A DNA stretch of 64,000 nt from CAZPNX01 sp964518765. Lineage in GTDB: Bacteria; Edwardsbacteria; AC1; EtOH8. The stretch spans positions 6,053 through 70,052 of the forward strand of contig CAZFJC010000017.1 in NCBI GenBank assembly GCA_964518765.1, given 5' to 3'. The translations under genes were made by a program, and so were the position numbers. Under the pieces are notes generated by a model. That model was not told the DNA's origin. It was given only the letters and a program-made list of their open reading frames with translations, and searched no databases. This document shows positions 8,454 through 16,536 of this stretch, piece by piece. How positions within the stretch are numbered: position 1 is the stretch's first letter; the number at the start of each line of letters is the position of its first letter.

Positions 8454-11161
8454 CAGGGCTGCTCCTTCTCATCAGGCTGGACCTCGTACACTATCCTGAT
8501 GTCGCAGTGGTCGCCGGAGGCTAGCCGGCCGTCCTCCCGCACCATCAGACACTGGTCAACGGGTTCCAGCTTTAGGATCTCCCCCTTGGTCGACCCCGAT
8601 CGACTGGGCGAGTAGTGCCCGGCCCGCCGCAGGGCCAAGCCCAGGCCGGGGAAATAGTAATTACCGTCCGGCAGCACCGTCTCCGCCAAACCGGCCGCCT
8701 CCCGGAGCTTGGATTCCCAAGCGTCCCCGCCCTCGGCCTGGCTAGACCAGTATTGGTATAGGTAGGTGGAGCTGAAGCGGTCGGCGCTCATCATCAGGTT
8801 GTAGCAGGTGGCATGGTCGGCCAGGATGATGGAATGGGAGGGGTCCCGGCCGCCGGAAAGCAGGCTGGCGTCATTGACCAACGGCCCGCAGAGATCGGCG
8901 TCGCCTAGAGAGTTCAGGCTCAGGGCCAGATCCCGTCCGGGCTCACCCGAGGCCAGCCCCACCCCGATGCGGAAAAGGGCCTTGAACTCCGGAGGCAGAA
9001 CGGCGTAGCTCATGCCCTCGACTAGGATCTCCCGGTCCTTGGCCTCCCGAAACCATTCGCGGTAGCTGCTGTAGTTGTCCTGGATGAACTTCTCGGCCAA
9101 GCGAAGCATGGCCGTGGCGCAGGCCAAGGCCTGCTGGGCGGCCTCGGCCGAGGGGAGCATGGCCATCTCGGCCCCGGTGCTTATGGAATGGCGCAGCCTC
9201 AGGCCCTTGCCGGTGATCACCTCCTTGTAGCACTTATCGTAGAGCTCCTGGGCATTGTCCCCGAACCAGGCCACCCCTCCATCTCCGGTGTCCTTCACCA
9301 GGAATCCGCCATGCTGTTTGATGGCCTGGGCCAACAGGTAGCCCAGCTTGTTCTTTATCTCCCTCTCCTTGTCGGCGTGGCACAGCTTGGCGCTCATGAA
9401 GCTGGAGCCCCTGATGTCGTAGACCATGACCGTAGCTGTCTTGGCATGTCTTTTTACCGCTTTGACCATATCGGCCGGCGGCACCCAAGTCTGCGTCTTG
9501 GGGCGCAGCGGACCCTGGGCCGAGAAAAGGAAGCAGCGTCCGCCCCGGCGCTGGACATCGGAGAGAAACCTGACTTCGTCGAACAGCTCGATCTGTCGGA
9601 GTACCGGAGGGGTGCGGACCAGAGGAGGGGGCCACAGCCTGACCATGGACGACAGCCGGCAGCAGATGGCCATCGGCTCGGCCCTTTCGGTCAGGAAGCT
9701 GCGGTAACCGGCCGTCAGCCTTTCCACATGATAGGCTCGTTTGCCGCCGCTTTCCTCCACCAGCTTCGACAGGGCCCTGGCTTCGGAGGGGGCCTCGGCG
9801 CCCGCGGCCTGCGCCTGCTCGAAGGCCTGCTTGATCAGATCGGCCAGCTGTTTTCCATGCTTCTCGGTCCAGCCATCCCATCCCGAACCCAGCTTCTTGT
9901 CTAACAGCCGGTACTGGGAGATATGCTCCATGACATCCGCGCCCTGGTCTCCGGATTTCGAGGTCAGGAGGGATTGGAGCTCGGCTGGGCTGATCTTGGC
10001 TAGATGCTGGCACTTCTCGATTACGCCCAGCAGGCTCCTCTCCTTGCGCTCGAGGTCTTGGAGATACCAAAGCTGGCCGGTCAGGCCACGCTGAAATTGG
10101 ATCTGGGAGTCGGTGATCCGGGCCGAGAGGTTGACCAGATTCTCCGAGTACAGCCGGGTCTCCACCACCCGGCTCATCTCGGCGTTGTTTTGGGCGATCA
10201 GGTCCTGGGTCTGCTTCTTGACCCGGGCCGAGAATTTCTGGAGCTCGGCCAGCTCCAGGGTTACCTTGGACTCGAGCTCACCGGCCCTCCTGGCCAACAT
10301 CCTTTGGATCTCACGCAGGGCCTGATCCGAAACCCGGGGAAGTCTCCCGGCCAGCACCGCGGTCATCTCCTCCGGCTTGGAGAAGCTAGATGTTTTGAGG
10401 GTCTCCCAGACGGTCTCCTCCTGTATTTTGATCTGTTCAAGATATAAAAGGTTGAAGAGTTGGCTGAAGAGCCAGGGGGTCAGCCCCTTCTCCGCCAGCT
10501 GCCAGCGGAAATCCTCGGCCAGGAGGCGTTCTGGATCTAAATCCGCCTCATAGCCAGCTTCCGTCAGAAGCTCCGGACCCTTGGCGTTAAAGCCGTGCAT
10601 TTGGGCTGCGGCCTGCCGCCGTGGCCTAATCAGTCCGTTAAGTTCTAGATGGAAGCGCTGGGAGATCTCCAGCCTTCGGGCCTTAGCCTTGGCCGATTGC
10701 CCTTCCCACCAGGCGGCCGCACCCTCAGACATCAACCTGCGGTAGGCCAGCTCGAAGGCTAGTGCCAGTTGAGGCTCCTGCGAGGCCATGTTCTTCCACA
10801 GGTCTTCCACTGTGCCGTAGTAAATATTTTGGCCAAACTCCCGCCATTTGTCCCACAGCTTCTCGTCAGGCTGGCCCAATACCTCCTGACGGCAGCAGTC
10901 CAACAGCAAGTGGGCCGCCTGGCTGTGAAACTCCCTGGCTCCCAGAGGGAGTTCAAAATAGATCTGTCCTTCCCCTCCCTTGGAGAAGGGCGACAACAGG
11001 CCGGTGTCACACCCCCTAGCCTTGAAGAAATCGGTCGCCCCGGCCAGATATCTCTTGGCCGTTGCCTGACGCCCCAGCAACTCCTCCAGCCTGGCAAGAT
11101 AACGGCCGGACATGGAGGCGATCCTCTCTAACTCAGAGATATATAACCTGTGGTCTGGCAT
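8453..11161 (-). CDS. Large coiled-coil protein with C-terminal class III nucleotidyl cyclase homology domain
   Basis: 902 aa, cytoplasmic, with no signal peptide or membrane segment. Residues 1-290 are helical and match no family I recognise. Residues about 290-400 form a long coiled coil. The cyclase homology domain starts near 575. It has both metal-binding aspartates (D582 in VYDIRGSS and D627 in KDTGDGG, 45 apart as in active enzymes), a KxxGD lysine, and a GDADLCGPLVNDASLL block. In that block N763 is kept, but the transition-state Arg four residues later is Leu767. About 80 residues are inserted before RIGVGLASGEP. So the metal centre is intact but catalysis may be weak or altered. It is followed directly by the GGDEF gene. 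Confidence 0.78.
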   Translation of the reverse strand: MPDHRLYISELERIASMSGRYLARLEELLGRQATAKRYLAGATDFFKARGCDTGLLSPFSKGGEGQIYFELPLGAREFHSQAAHLLLDCCRQEVLGQPDEKLWDKWREFGQNIYYGTVEDLWKNMASQEPQLALAFELAYRRLMSEGAAAWWEGQSAKAKARRLEISQRFHLELNGLIRPRRQAAAQMHGFNAKGPELLTEAGYEADLDPERLLAEDFRWQLAEKGLTPWLFSQLFNLLYLEQIKIQEETVWETLKTSSFSKPEEMTAVLAGRLPRVSDQALREIQRMLARRAGELESKVTLELAELQKFSARVKKQTQDLIAQNNAEMSRVVETRLYSENLVNLSARITDSQIQFQRGLTGQLWYLQDLERKERSLLGVIEKCQHLAKISPAELQSLLTSKSGDQGADVMEHISQYRLLDKKLGSGWDGWTEKHGKQLADLIKQAFEQAQAAGAEAPSEARALSKLVEESGGKRAYHVERLTAGYRSFLTERAEPMAICCRLSSMVRLWPPPLVRTPPVLRQIELFDEVRFLSDVQRRGGRCFLFSAQGPLRPKTQTWVPPADMVKAVKRHAKTATVMVYDIRGSSFMSAKLCHADKEREIKNKLGYLLAQAIKQHGGFLVKDTGDGGVAWFGDNAQELYDKCYKEVITGKGLRLRHSISTGAEMAMLPSAEAAQQALACATAMLRLAEKFIQDNYSSYREWFREAKDREILVEGMSYAVLPPEFKALFRIGVGLASGEPGRDLALSLNSLGDADLCGPLVNDASLLSGGRDPSHSIILADHATCYNLMMSADRFSSTYLYQYWSSQAEGGDAWESKLREAAGLAETVLPDGNYYFPGLGLALRRAGHYSPSRSGSTKGEILKLEPVDQCLMVREDGRLASGDHCDIRIVYEVQPDEKEQP

Positions 11162-11203
11162 TACGCACTTTGCGGATCATGAAGGGCTTTATCTAAAACG
11201 GCG

Positions 11204-11638
11204 TCACACCTTGGCCAGGAGAATATCCGTCGGAGACCTCTTGATGACCTCCTCAGCTACCCCTCCGAGCCCCCTATTCCGTTTAAGGCCGATGACCGCC
11301 AGCCGATAGCCGCCTCCCTCCAGTTCCCTCAATATGGCCTCGGCCGGATCGCCGGTCACCATCTTAAAATTCGGCAGCTTTCCCTTACCCTCGAAGAAGC
11401 TTCTGACGAACATCAGCTCTGTCTTACCGGCGCCACCGAAAATGGAATCGATCTGCTCCATCTCCTCGTGGAATAGCCTTTCGTAATAGCCGGTCAGGCC
11501 GCTGGTCGGTGGCTGGACGTTGAGGACCACCAGCTCGCACTTCAGGGCCTTGGCCATCTGCTGCCCAGCCTCCAGCACCGCCGGCCCGCCTTCTGGTTCG
11601 TCGAAGCAGACCAGAATCTTCCTGTCCTTGCGTCCCAT
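11204..11638 (-). CDS. Universal stress protein (UspA-like) domain protein
   Basis: 144 aa, one Usp domain of the usual size. The N-terminal strand KILVCFDEPEGG and the CELVVLNVQPP strand fit the Rossmann-like fold. The C-terminal half has VTGDPAEAIL and LAVIGLKRNRGLGGVAEEVIKRSPTDILLAKV, which matches the family's G-rich nucleotide-binding segment only loosely, so ATP binding is uncertain. It starts 1 bp after the stop of the transporter gene and ends 42 bp before the cyclase-homology gene. Usp domains commonly sit beside ion or metabolite transporters and modulate them, and that role is plausible here. Confidence 0.88.
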   Translation of the reverse strand: MGRKDRKILVCFDEPEGGPAVLEAGQQMAKALKCELVVLNVQPPTSGLTGYYERLFHEEMEQIDSIFGGAGKTELMFVRSFFEGKGKLPNFKMVTGDPAEAILRELEGGGYRLAVIGLKRNRGLGGVAEEVIKRSPTDILLAKV

Positions 11639-11639
11639 C

Positions 11640-12944
11640 TCAGTAGAATCTTATAGCGTTCTTGGCTATCAGCATCAGGGTGGAAATGATGAGGGCCACC
11701 ACCGAACATGGCAGGGCCAGTTTGATCCACCTCAGCCAGCCGATGGTAACTCCCTTTTTCTCCAGCGAGTGATAGGCTACGACATTGGCCGAGGCCCCGA
11801 TGGGGGTGAAATTGCCGCCGATGTCGGTCCCCAGGGCCACTGCCCAGACCATCATCGAAAGGGCTAGTGTCCCCGTGGCGGCCGCGATCTCCTTGATGAC
11901 ATAGGCCATGGTCAAGGCGAAGGGCACGTTGTCAACCACCCCCGAGGTCACCGCCGAACCCCAGACCAGGGCCGCCATCAGCCCGGTGGCATTGCCCTCG
12001 AAGGCCTTGGCCACACCCTCGGCCAGGAAGCGGATGACGCCGGTTTTCTCCAGGCCGCCCACCACCACGAAAAGCCCCATAAAGAATAGCAGAACTTCGT
12101 ACTCCACCCGGTGGAGCACCCCCTCGGTCCGCCGTCCGCCCAGGATCAGCATGCCGAAGGCCGGCAGCATGGCGGCCAAGGGCACGGTCAGCGGTATGCC
12201 AGCGTGCTCCAGGAAGGGGTGGATAATCAGAAAAACGATGGCCAGGGCGAAGGCCACCAGTCCCCAATTCATCAGCTTCCGGTCGGTGATGGCACTGGCT
12301 GGCACCAGGCGTTCCAGCTCCTCCCGGTCAACCTTGCCGCCGCTCCGCATCTCCCTGCGAAACTGGAAGTAGAAATAGGCCACCGAAGCGGCCCCGGCCA
12401 TTAGGGCGATGGGACCGGTGTGGGTCACGAAATCGTTGAAGTTATAGCCCAGCATGGTTCCCAGGATGACGTTCGGCGGGTCGCCCACCAGGGTGGCCGA
12501 GCCGCCGGTGTTGGCCAGGCAGACCTCGGCCACCACCAGCGGCACCGGGTCCACCTTGAGAAGCCTGGACAGCTCCAAAGTCAGGCTGGCGAAGAAGAGC
12601 ATCACCGTGATGGAGTCCATGAAGCATGCCAGCACCCCGGTGACCACGGGGAAGACCACCAGTATCCTTACCGGATCGTAGTTGAGTCGCCGGGCGGCCA
12701 CCAGGGCCAGGTAGGTGAAGAACCCGGACTCGGAGAGCGCAGCCACAATACAGAACATGCCGAAGAGCAGGCCGATGGTCTCCCAGTTTATGAAGCCGAT
12801 GGCCTCCTTGAGGTCCATTACCCCCAAAAGCATGAGAAGCAGGCCGCCGGAGATGGCCACCATGGTCCTGGGGACCTTCTCCAGGCCGATGGCCACGTAG
12901 GTGGCGGCGAAGACGGCTATGGCAGGGATGATTTGATGGTTCAT
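11640..12944 (-). CDS. ArsB/NhaD-type (ion transporter superfamily) membrane permease
   Basis: 434 aa with about 11-12 transmembrane segments. Ion transporter superfamily features are present: an N-terminal GLLFGMFCIVAALSESG segment, the SATLVGDPPNVILG re-entrant loop signature, and the mirrored VWAVALGTDIGGNFTPIGASANVV in the C-terminal repeat. The family includes Na+/H+ antiporters (NhaD), arsenite exporters (ArsB) and dicarboxylate transporters, and the sequence does not decide among them. The ATG at 12944 gives MNHQIIPAIAV. A GTG at 12953 would add three residues. Neither has a strong ribosome-binding site. It is probably the first gene of the operon running to 6665. Confidence 0.88.
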   Translation of the reverse strand: MNHQIIPAIAVFAATYVAIGLEKVPRTMVAISGGLLLMLLGVMDLKEAIGFINWETIGLLFGMFCIVAALSESGFFTYLALVAARRLNYDPVRILVVFPVVTGVLACFMDSITVMLFFASLTLELSRLLKVDPVPLVVAEVCLANTGGSATLVGDPPNVILGTMLGYNFNDFVTHTGPIALMAGAASVAYFYFQFRREMRSGGKVDREELERLVPASAITDRKLMNWGLVAFALAIVFLIIHPFLEHAGIPLTVPLAAMLPAFGMLILGGRRTEGVLHRVEYEVLLFFMGLFVVVGGLEKTGVIRFLAEGVAKAFEGNATGLMAALVWGSAVTSGVVDNVPFALTMAYVIKEIAAATGTLALSMMVWAVALGTDIGGNFTPIGASANVVAYHSLEKKGVTIGWLRWIKLALPCSVVALIISTLMLIAKNAIRFY

Positions 12945-13009
12945 GATGACCACAGCTTAATTATTGCAGAAACTAGCGGTGTTTTCAACCATTTTCTTGC
13001 CGGGGCTCA

Positions 13010-13044
13010 AAGAAACGGGGCCGGGCTTCTTCGATTCCCGGCCC
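13010..13044 (-). terminator. Terminator-like hairpin after the first M6 peptidase gene
   Basis: An 8-bp perfect stem (GGGCCGGG at 13018-13025 and CCCGGCCC at 13037-13044) with an 11-nt loop. On the minus strand it is followed by CGTTTCTTTG. It lies 15 bp beyond the stop of the gene at 13059 and separates it from the transporter operon. Confidence 0.6.
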
Positions 13045-13058
13045 TAGAGATGCCCTCT

Positions 13059-15737
13059 TCAGTGGAGTTTGATCAACCTGGCCGTGGCTCGGCCGCCACC
13101 TTCCGTCTCCAGCCTGGCGAAATAGATGCCGGAATGGGCAGCCTGATCGTCATCACCCTTTCCGTTCCAGACGAATGTATGGTGGCCGCCTGCCAGCGTA
13201 CCTTGGTGAAGGCGGGCCACCCGCTGCCCCAGCCCATTGTAGATCGACAGGCTGGCCCGGCACTCCTTTTCCAGATCGAAGCGGATCCATGTGTTGGCCC
13301 TGAAAGGCGTCGGCGCTGCCTGAAGCCTCAATCCCGGGCGGGCCGCCAATGGGAGCTGCAGGTTGGATTCCACCCCGGTCGGCAGCACCCCCCCGAACCA
13401 GGTCAGTATCCGCTCCATCAACGTTACCCTCTGGAGGTAGCGCGAGGGTCCGCTCAAGGCCTCGAAGGGAAAGGCCAGGTAAACCAGTTTGTAACTACCT
13501 TCATATGAAATCCCCCCGGCACCGCCGATGGTCCGGTAGACGAAGCACGAGTCGGCGCCGTTGATGGCACCCACCATGTCCATCGATTGATAATTGACAG
13601 CTCCGCCAGAATATCCCAGAGCTATGGTATCGGCGACGCTGATGCCTATGGGATTTCCCGATACTCCCCTCAGCAGCCTCTGGTTGGCATTGTTGCTGAC
13701 ATATTGAGCTCGAAGGTAGTTGGCATAAAAGCCCGTCGACCCCAGCTGCTGGCCCAGCTGCTTGCCGGAGATGAAAAGCTTCCCTCCTCCGTCCAGGTAG
13801 GCCTTGAGGTTGGCGGTGTCGGTGGAGGCCAGTGCTGTCAGGCTGTCGTCGCCGGTGAACCAGATCACCACCGGGAAACTGTCCAGCTTGGCCAGCGAAG
13901 GGGAGCCCGATGACGACACCGTCCATTCCCGGTAGAGGGCGTTGGCCGTGTCCAGCGAGCCGCGGTAGTACCCCTCGTAGGCGGCCCCGTTGTCGTCATC
14001 CACCAGCAGGATGCGCGGGAAGCCCACCGGCACCATTAGAGTGTCGGCCTTGTCGTAGCTCTCCGGCGTAGCCGACTTGGTCGTGGTGAAGATGACCTTA
14101 TGGGGGAAGGTGCCCGGCTTCACATAAAAGGCGAAGGAGTCGGCCGCACAGCTGGCGGACGTACCGTTGTTGATGTTGGGAAAGGTCGCTGAGGATTTTG
14201 TGATGATGACGCTGGTGTCGGTGGTAGTCAGGGTGGCGGTGATCCCGGTGGCGTTGCTCCAGCCGGCGGCGTTGGCCAGGGTGGTTGTCAGTCCGACCGT
14301 CTCCCCCTCCTCGGGGATGCCGTTGTTGTTGCCGCCGGCGTCGTTGACATGGAAGGCGGCGGTGGTCAGCTGGCTGCCGCCGACGAACAGGTCCAGCAGC
14401 ATGGTGTCGGAAGATCCGGTGCGGATGTTGTATGCCGCTACCATCGTCAGGTAGGGGGTGTCGTAATTCCGGCTGTCGGCGTCGCTGAAGGGATCGAAGG
14501 CCGTCTTTCCTAGGTATCCCGGCCAGAAATCGTTGGCCTCGCTGCCGCTGCCGCCCTGAACGTCCAGGTGGTCCTTGTTGGCGGTATCGGCGTTGGCCGA
14601 CTCCAGGTCGACCAGTCGTCGGTTATCGTTGGTATTGCTCGACTGGGAGTCGTCGACATGATATATCAACAGGCCTTCGTTGGGCATCAGGGCGTCGAAA
14701 CCTTGCTTGCGGCGGTTCTCCACCAGAAAGTACTGGGACCCCGGAGAGCCGTTCTTCCATATCTTATAGACCGCGCGGCTGGTCTCCACCGGAGGCAGCT
14801 TCCTGTCGGCCACGTTGGCCGACACGTTCTCCGGGATCAACCACCCCAGCTCGGCCTTGGACCAGGGGCACATATGCACCGGCCGCGACGGGCTCTGGCT
14901 GTTGGCCCCCCACGATCCGCCGGACATCAGGCAATAGTTGCCCAGGCCATCCGAGCTGTAGTCGGTGTCGTAAAGGTCCGGCAGTCCGATGATGTGCCCG
15001 AACTCGTGGGCGAAGACGCCGATGGTGATGATCTTGTTGTAGATGTTGCTGTAGGTGGTCGAGTTGTGCATTTCCGGCTCGATGGAGTAGTCCCGACATA
15101 TCTTGCCCTCTCCAGTGGTGTAGTTGCCCACCCCGGCGTAGTCCAGCCGCCAGCGGTGCGAGTGGATGTCATAGTCGTTGCCCGTCTCCTCCCTCCCCGG
15201 GCCCTGGTGGATTACGAACAGGCCGTCCACATAGCCGTTGCCGTCCCGGTCGTAAAGGGAGAAGTCGATGGCCGCATCGGCCTTCTGGCAGGCCTCCTTG
15301 ACCAAGGCCGCCGCCCGGGAAGAGCCGTTGGCGTACCCGTAGTAATTGTGACCGTTGTTGGCCCGGTACCATATCGCAGTCACCTCGCCGATAACGGTGA
15401 AATCGCCGTAGGAGATCTCCTGGTAGTACTCCTTCATGGTCTGGGTGGGCCAGGGGCCGTCGAACAGCATCTGCTGGTAGCGCCAGCCGGGATGGTTGAC
15501 GGTGTCGGCGAAGGCATCGGTGAAATCGATAAGTATTACAATGGCCCGCACCGTGTCGCCCGGCGCCAGCTTGCCTACATCGCCGGGTTCGTCCATTCCC
15601 GGTTCTTTCTTATGGTCGAGGAAACGTCCCAGCTCCTGGCTGTATCCCTCATGGTCCACCAGTCCGGGACGGAACGGCATGGCATAGGTTATGGCTGTCA
15701 GTGCGGCCAGGGCAACGATAAGAAACGACCTTTTCAT
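13059..15737 (-). CDS. Secreted M6 family metallopeptidase with C-terminal sorting-like domain
   Basis: 892 aa. Residues 1-20 are a Sec signal peptide (MKRSFLIVALAALTAITYAM). The M6 (immune inhibitor A-like) catalytic domain spans about 50-440, with zinc site H244-E245-x2-H248-x2-G251-x2-D254 (HEFGHIIGLPD) and the downstream LMSGGSWG turn. It is preceded by DRDGNGYVDG, a calcium-binding-like Asp-rich loop. A middle region (about 450-800) contains Ig-like and glutamine amidotransferase-like folds (VIWFTGDD, LKAYLDGGGKLFISGKQLGQQ). The last 90 residues form a FlgD-like domain ending GIYFARLETEGG and a basic tail. It probably degrades extracellular protein and is anchored or sorted through its C-terminus. 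The ORF is intact. Confidence 0.93.
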   Translation of the reverse strand: MKRSFLIVALAALTAITYAMPFRPGLVDHEGYSQELGRFLDHKKEPGMDEPGDVGKLAPGDTVRAIVILIDFTDAFADTVNHPGWRYQQMLFDGPWPTQTMKEYYQEISYGDFTVIGEVTAIWYRANNGHNYYGYANGSSRAAALVKEACQKADAAIDFSLYDRDGNGYVDGLFVIHQGPGREETGNDYDIHSHRWRLDYAGVGNYTTGEGKICRDYSIEPEMHNSTTYSNIYNKIITIGVFAHEFGHIIGLPDLYDTDYSSDGLGNYCLMSGGSWGANSQSPSRPVHMCPWSKAELGWLIPENVSANVADRKLPPVETSRAVYKIWKNGSPGSQYFLVENRRKQGFDALMPNEGLLIYHVDDSQSSNTNDNRRLVDLESANADTANKDHLDVQGGSGSEANDFWPGYLGKTAFDPFSDADSRNYDTPYLTMVAAYNIRTGSSDTMLLDLFVGGSQLTTAAFHVNDAGGNNNGIPEEGETVGLTTTLANAAGWSNATGITATLTTTDTSVIITKSSATFPNINNGTSASCAADSFAFYVKPGTFPHKVIFTTTKSATPESYDKADTLMVPVGFPRILLVDDDNGAAYEGYYRGSLDTANALYREWTVSSSGSPSLAKLDSFPVVIWFTGDDSLTALASTDTANLKAYLDGGGKLFISGKQLGQQLGSTGFYANYLRAQYVSNNANQRLLRGVSGNPIGISVADTIALGYSGGAVNYQSMDMVGAINGADSCFVYRTIGGAGGISYEGSYKLVYLAFPFEALSGPSRYLQRVTLMERILTWFGGVLPTGVESNLQLPLAARPGLRLQAAPTPFRANTWIRFDLEKECRASLSIYNGLGQRVARLHQGTLAGGHHTFVWNGKGDDDQAAHSGIYFARLETEGGGRATARLIKLH

Positions 15738-15770
15738 GATGCCTCCCTTATTTTTTGTTCAACTTGTTCT

Positions 15771-16454
15771 TTATATGATATGCCAGCTTCCTGTTTTTTT
15801 CAACCTCCCGGCGCTGAACAACCTCACTAAAGCCATACCGGCCATAAAACCTCCGACGTGGGCAAACCAGGCCACCCCGCCTCCGGCGACCTTGGCCAGG
15901 GGCAGGCTGGCTAGTCCGGAGAATACCTGGATGACGATCCAGAAACCCAGCACTAACAGTGCCGGGATCCTTATCACCTGCAGGAAGAAGCCCAGCGGCA
16001 CCAGCGTCAGTACCCCGGCTCGGGGATAGAGGACCAGGTAGGCGCCCAACACCCCAGCGATGGCCCCCGAGGCCCCCACCGTCGGCACGGACGAGGAGGC
16101 ATTGGTGAGCACGTGGGCCCAGGCGGCTCCGCTGCCGCATATAAGATAGAAGACCAGGTAGGGGAGGTGGCCCATGGCGTCCTCGACATTGTCTCCGAAG
16201 ATGTAGAGGTATAGCATGTTGCCGATGATGTGTGTCCATCCCCCGTGTAGGAACATGGAGCTTAGGATGGTCACCCAATCGGAAGGGCCGGATTCCAACA
16301 GCCTCCGGGGGACGATGCCCCAGGAGTAAATGAAGGCTCCGGCCTCTCCGCCCAGCGCCAGCTCTAGGGCGAAGGCCAGGCAGTTGGCAACGATGAGCGC
16401 CGCATTGACGAAGGGGAACCTCGACGATGGTATGTCGTCCTTGAGAGGGATCAT
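15771..16454 (-). CDS. Rhomboid family intramembrane serine protease
   Basis: 227 aa with six predicted transmembrane helices. The catalytic dyad is visible: Ser129 in GASGAIAG and His199 in FAHVGGFMAG. The L1-loop/TM2 motif (FLHGGWTHIIGNMLYLYIFGDNVED) is also typical. Rhomboids cut transmembrane substrates within the membrane, and the substrate here is unknown. It lies 33 bp upstream of the M6 peptidase gene on the same strand, so the two may be co-transcribed. That raises the possibility that this protease processes an envelope-anchored neighbour, but no GlyGly-CTERM-like tail is seen on the M6 protein. Confidence 0.93.
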   Translation of the reverse strand: MIPLKDDIPSSRFPFVNAALIVANCLAFALELALGGEAGAFIYSWGIVPRRLLESGPSDWVTILSSMFLHGGWTHIIGNMLYLYIFGDNVEDAMGHLPYLVFYLICGSGAAWAHVLTNASSSVPTVGASGAIAGVLGAYLVLYPRAGVLTLVPLGFFLQVIRIPALLVLGFWIVIQVFSGLASLPLAKVAGGGVAWFAHVGGFMAGMALVRLFSAGRLKKTGSWHII

Positions 16455-16536
16455 CTAATTATACGCCCCTTGAGGGATGGTGGACCGCGCCCCCTTTCCC
16501 TGGATATCTATATTTATATAGTATTTATCCCCGTTC

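Noticed and set aside
14568..15830. Long plus-strand frame antisense to the first M6 peptidase, and similar long frames at 20196-21662, 22992-24263, 37506-38759, 39282-40622 and 45677-46873
   Set aside because: These are mirror frames produced by GC-rich codon use opposite clearly recognised genes. They have low-complexity, family-less translations.
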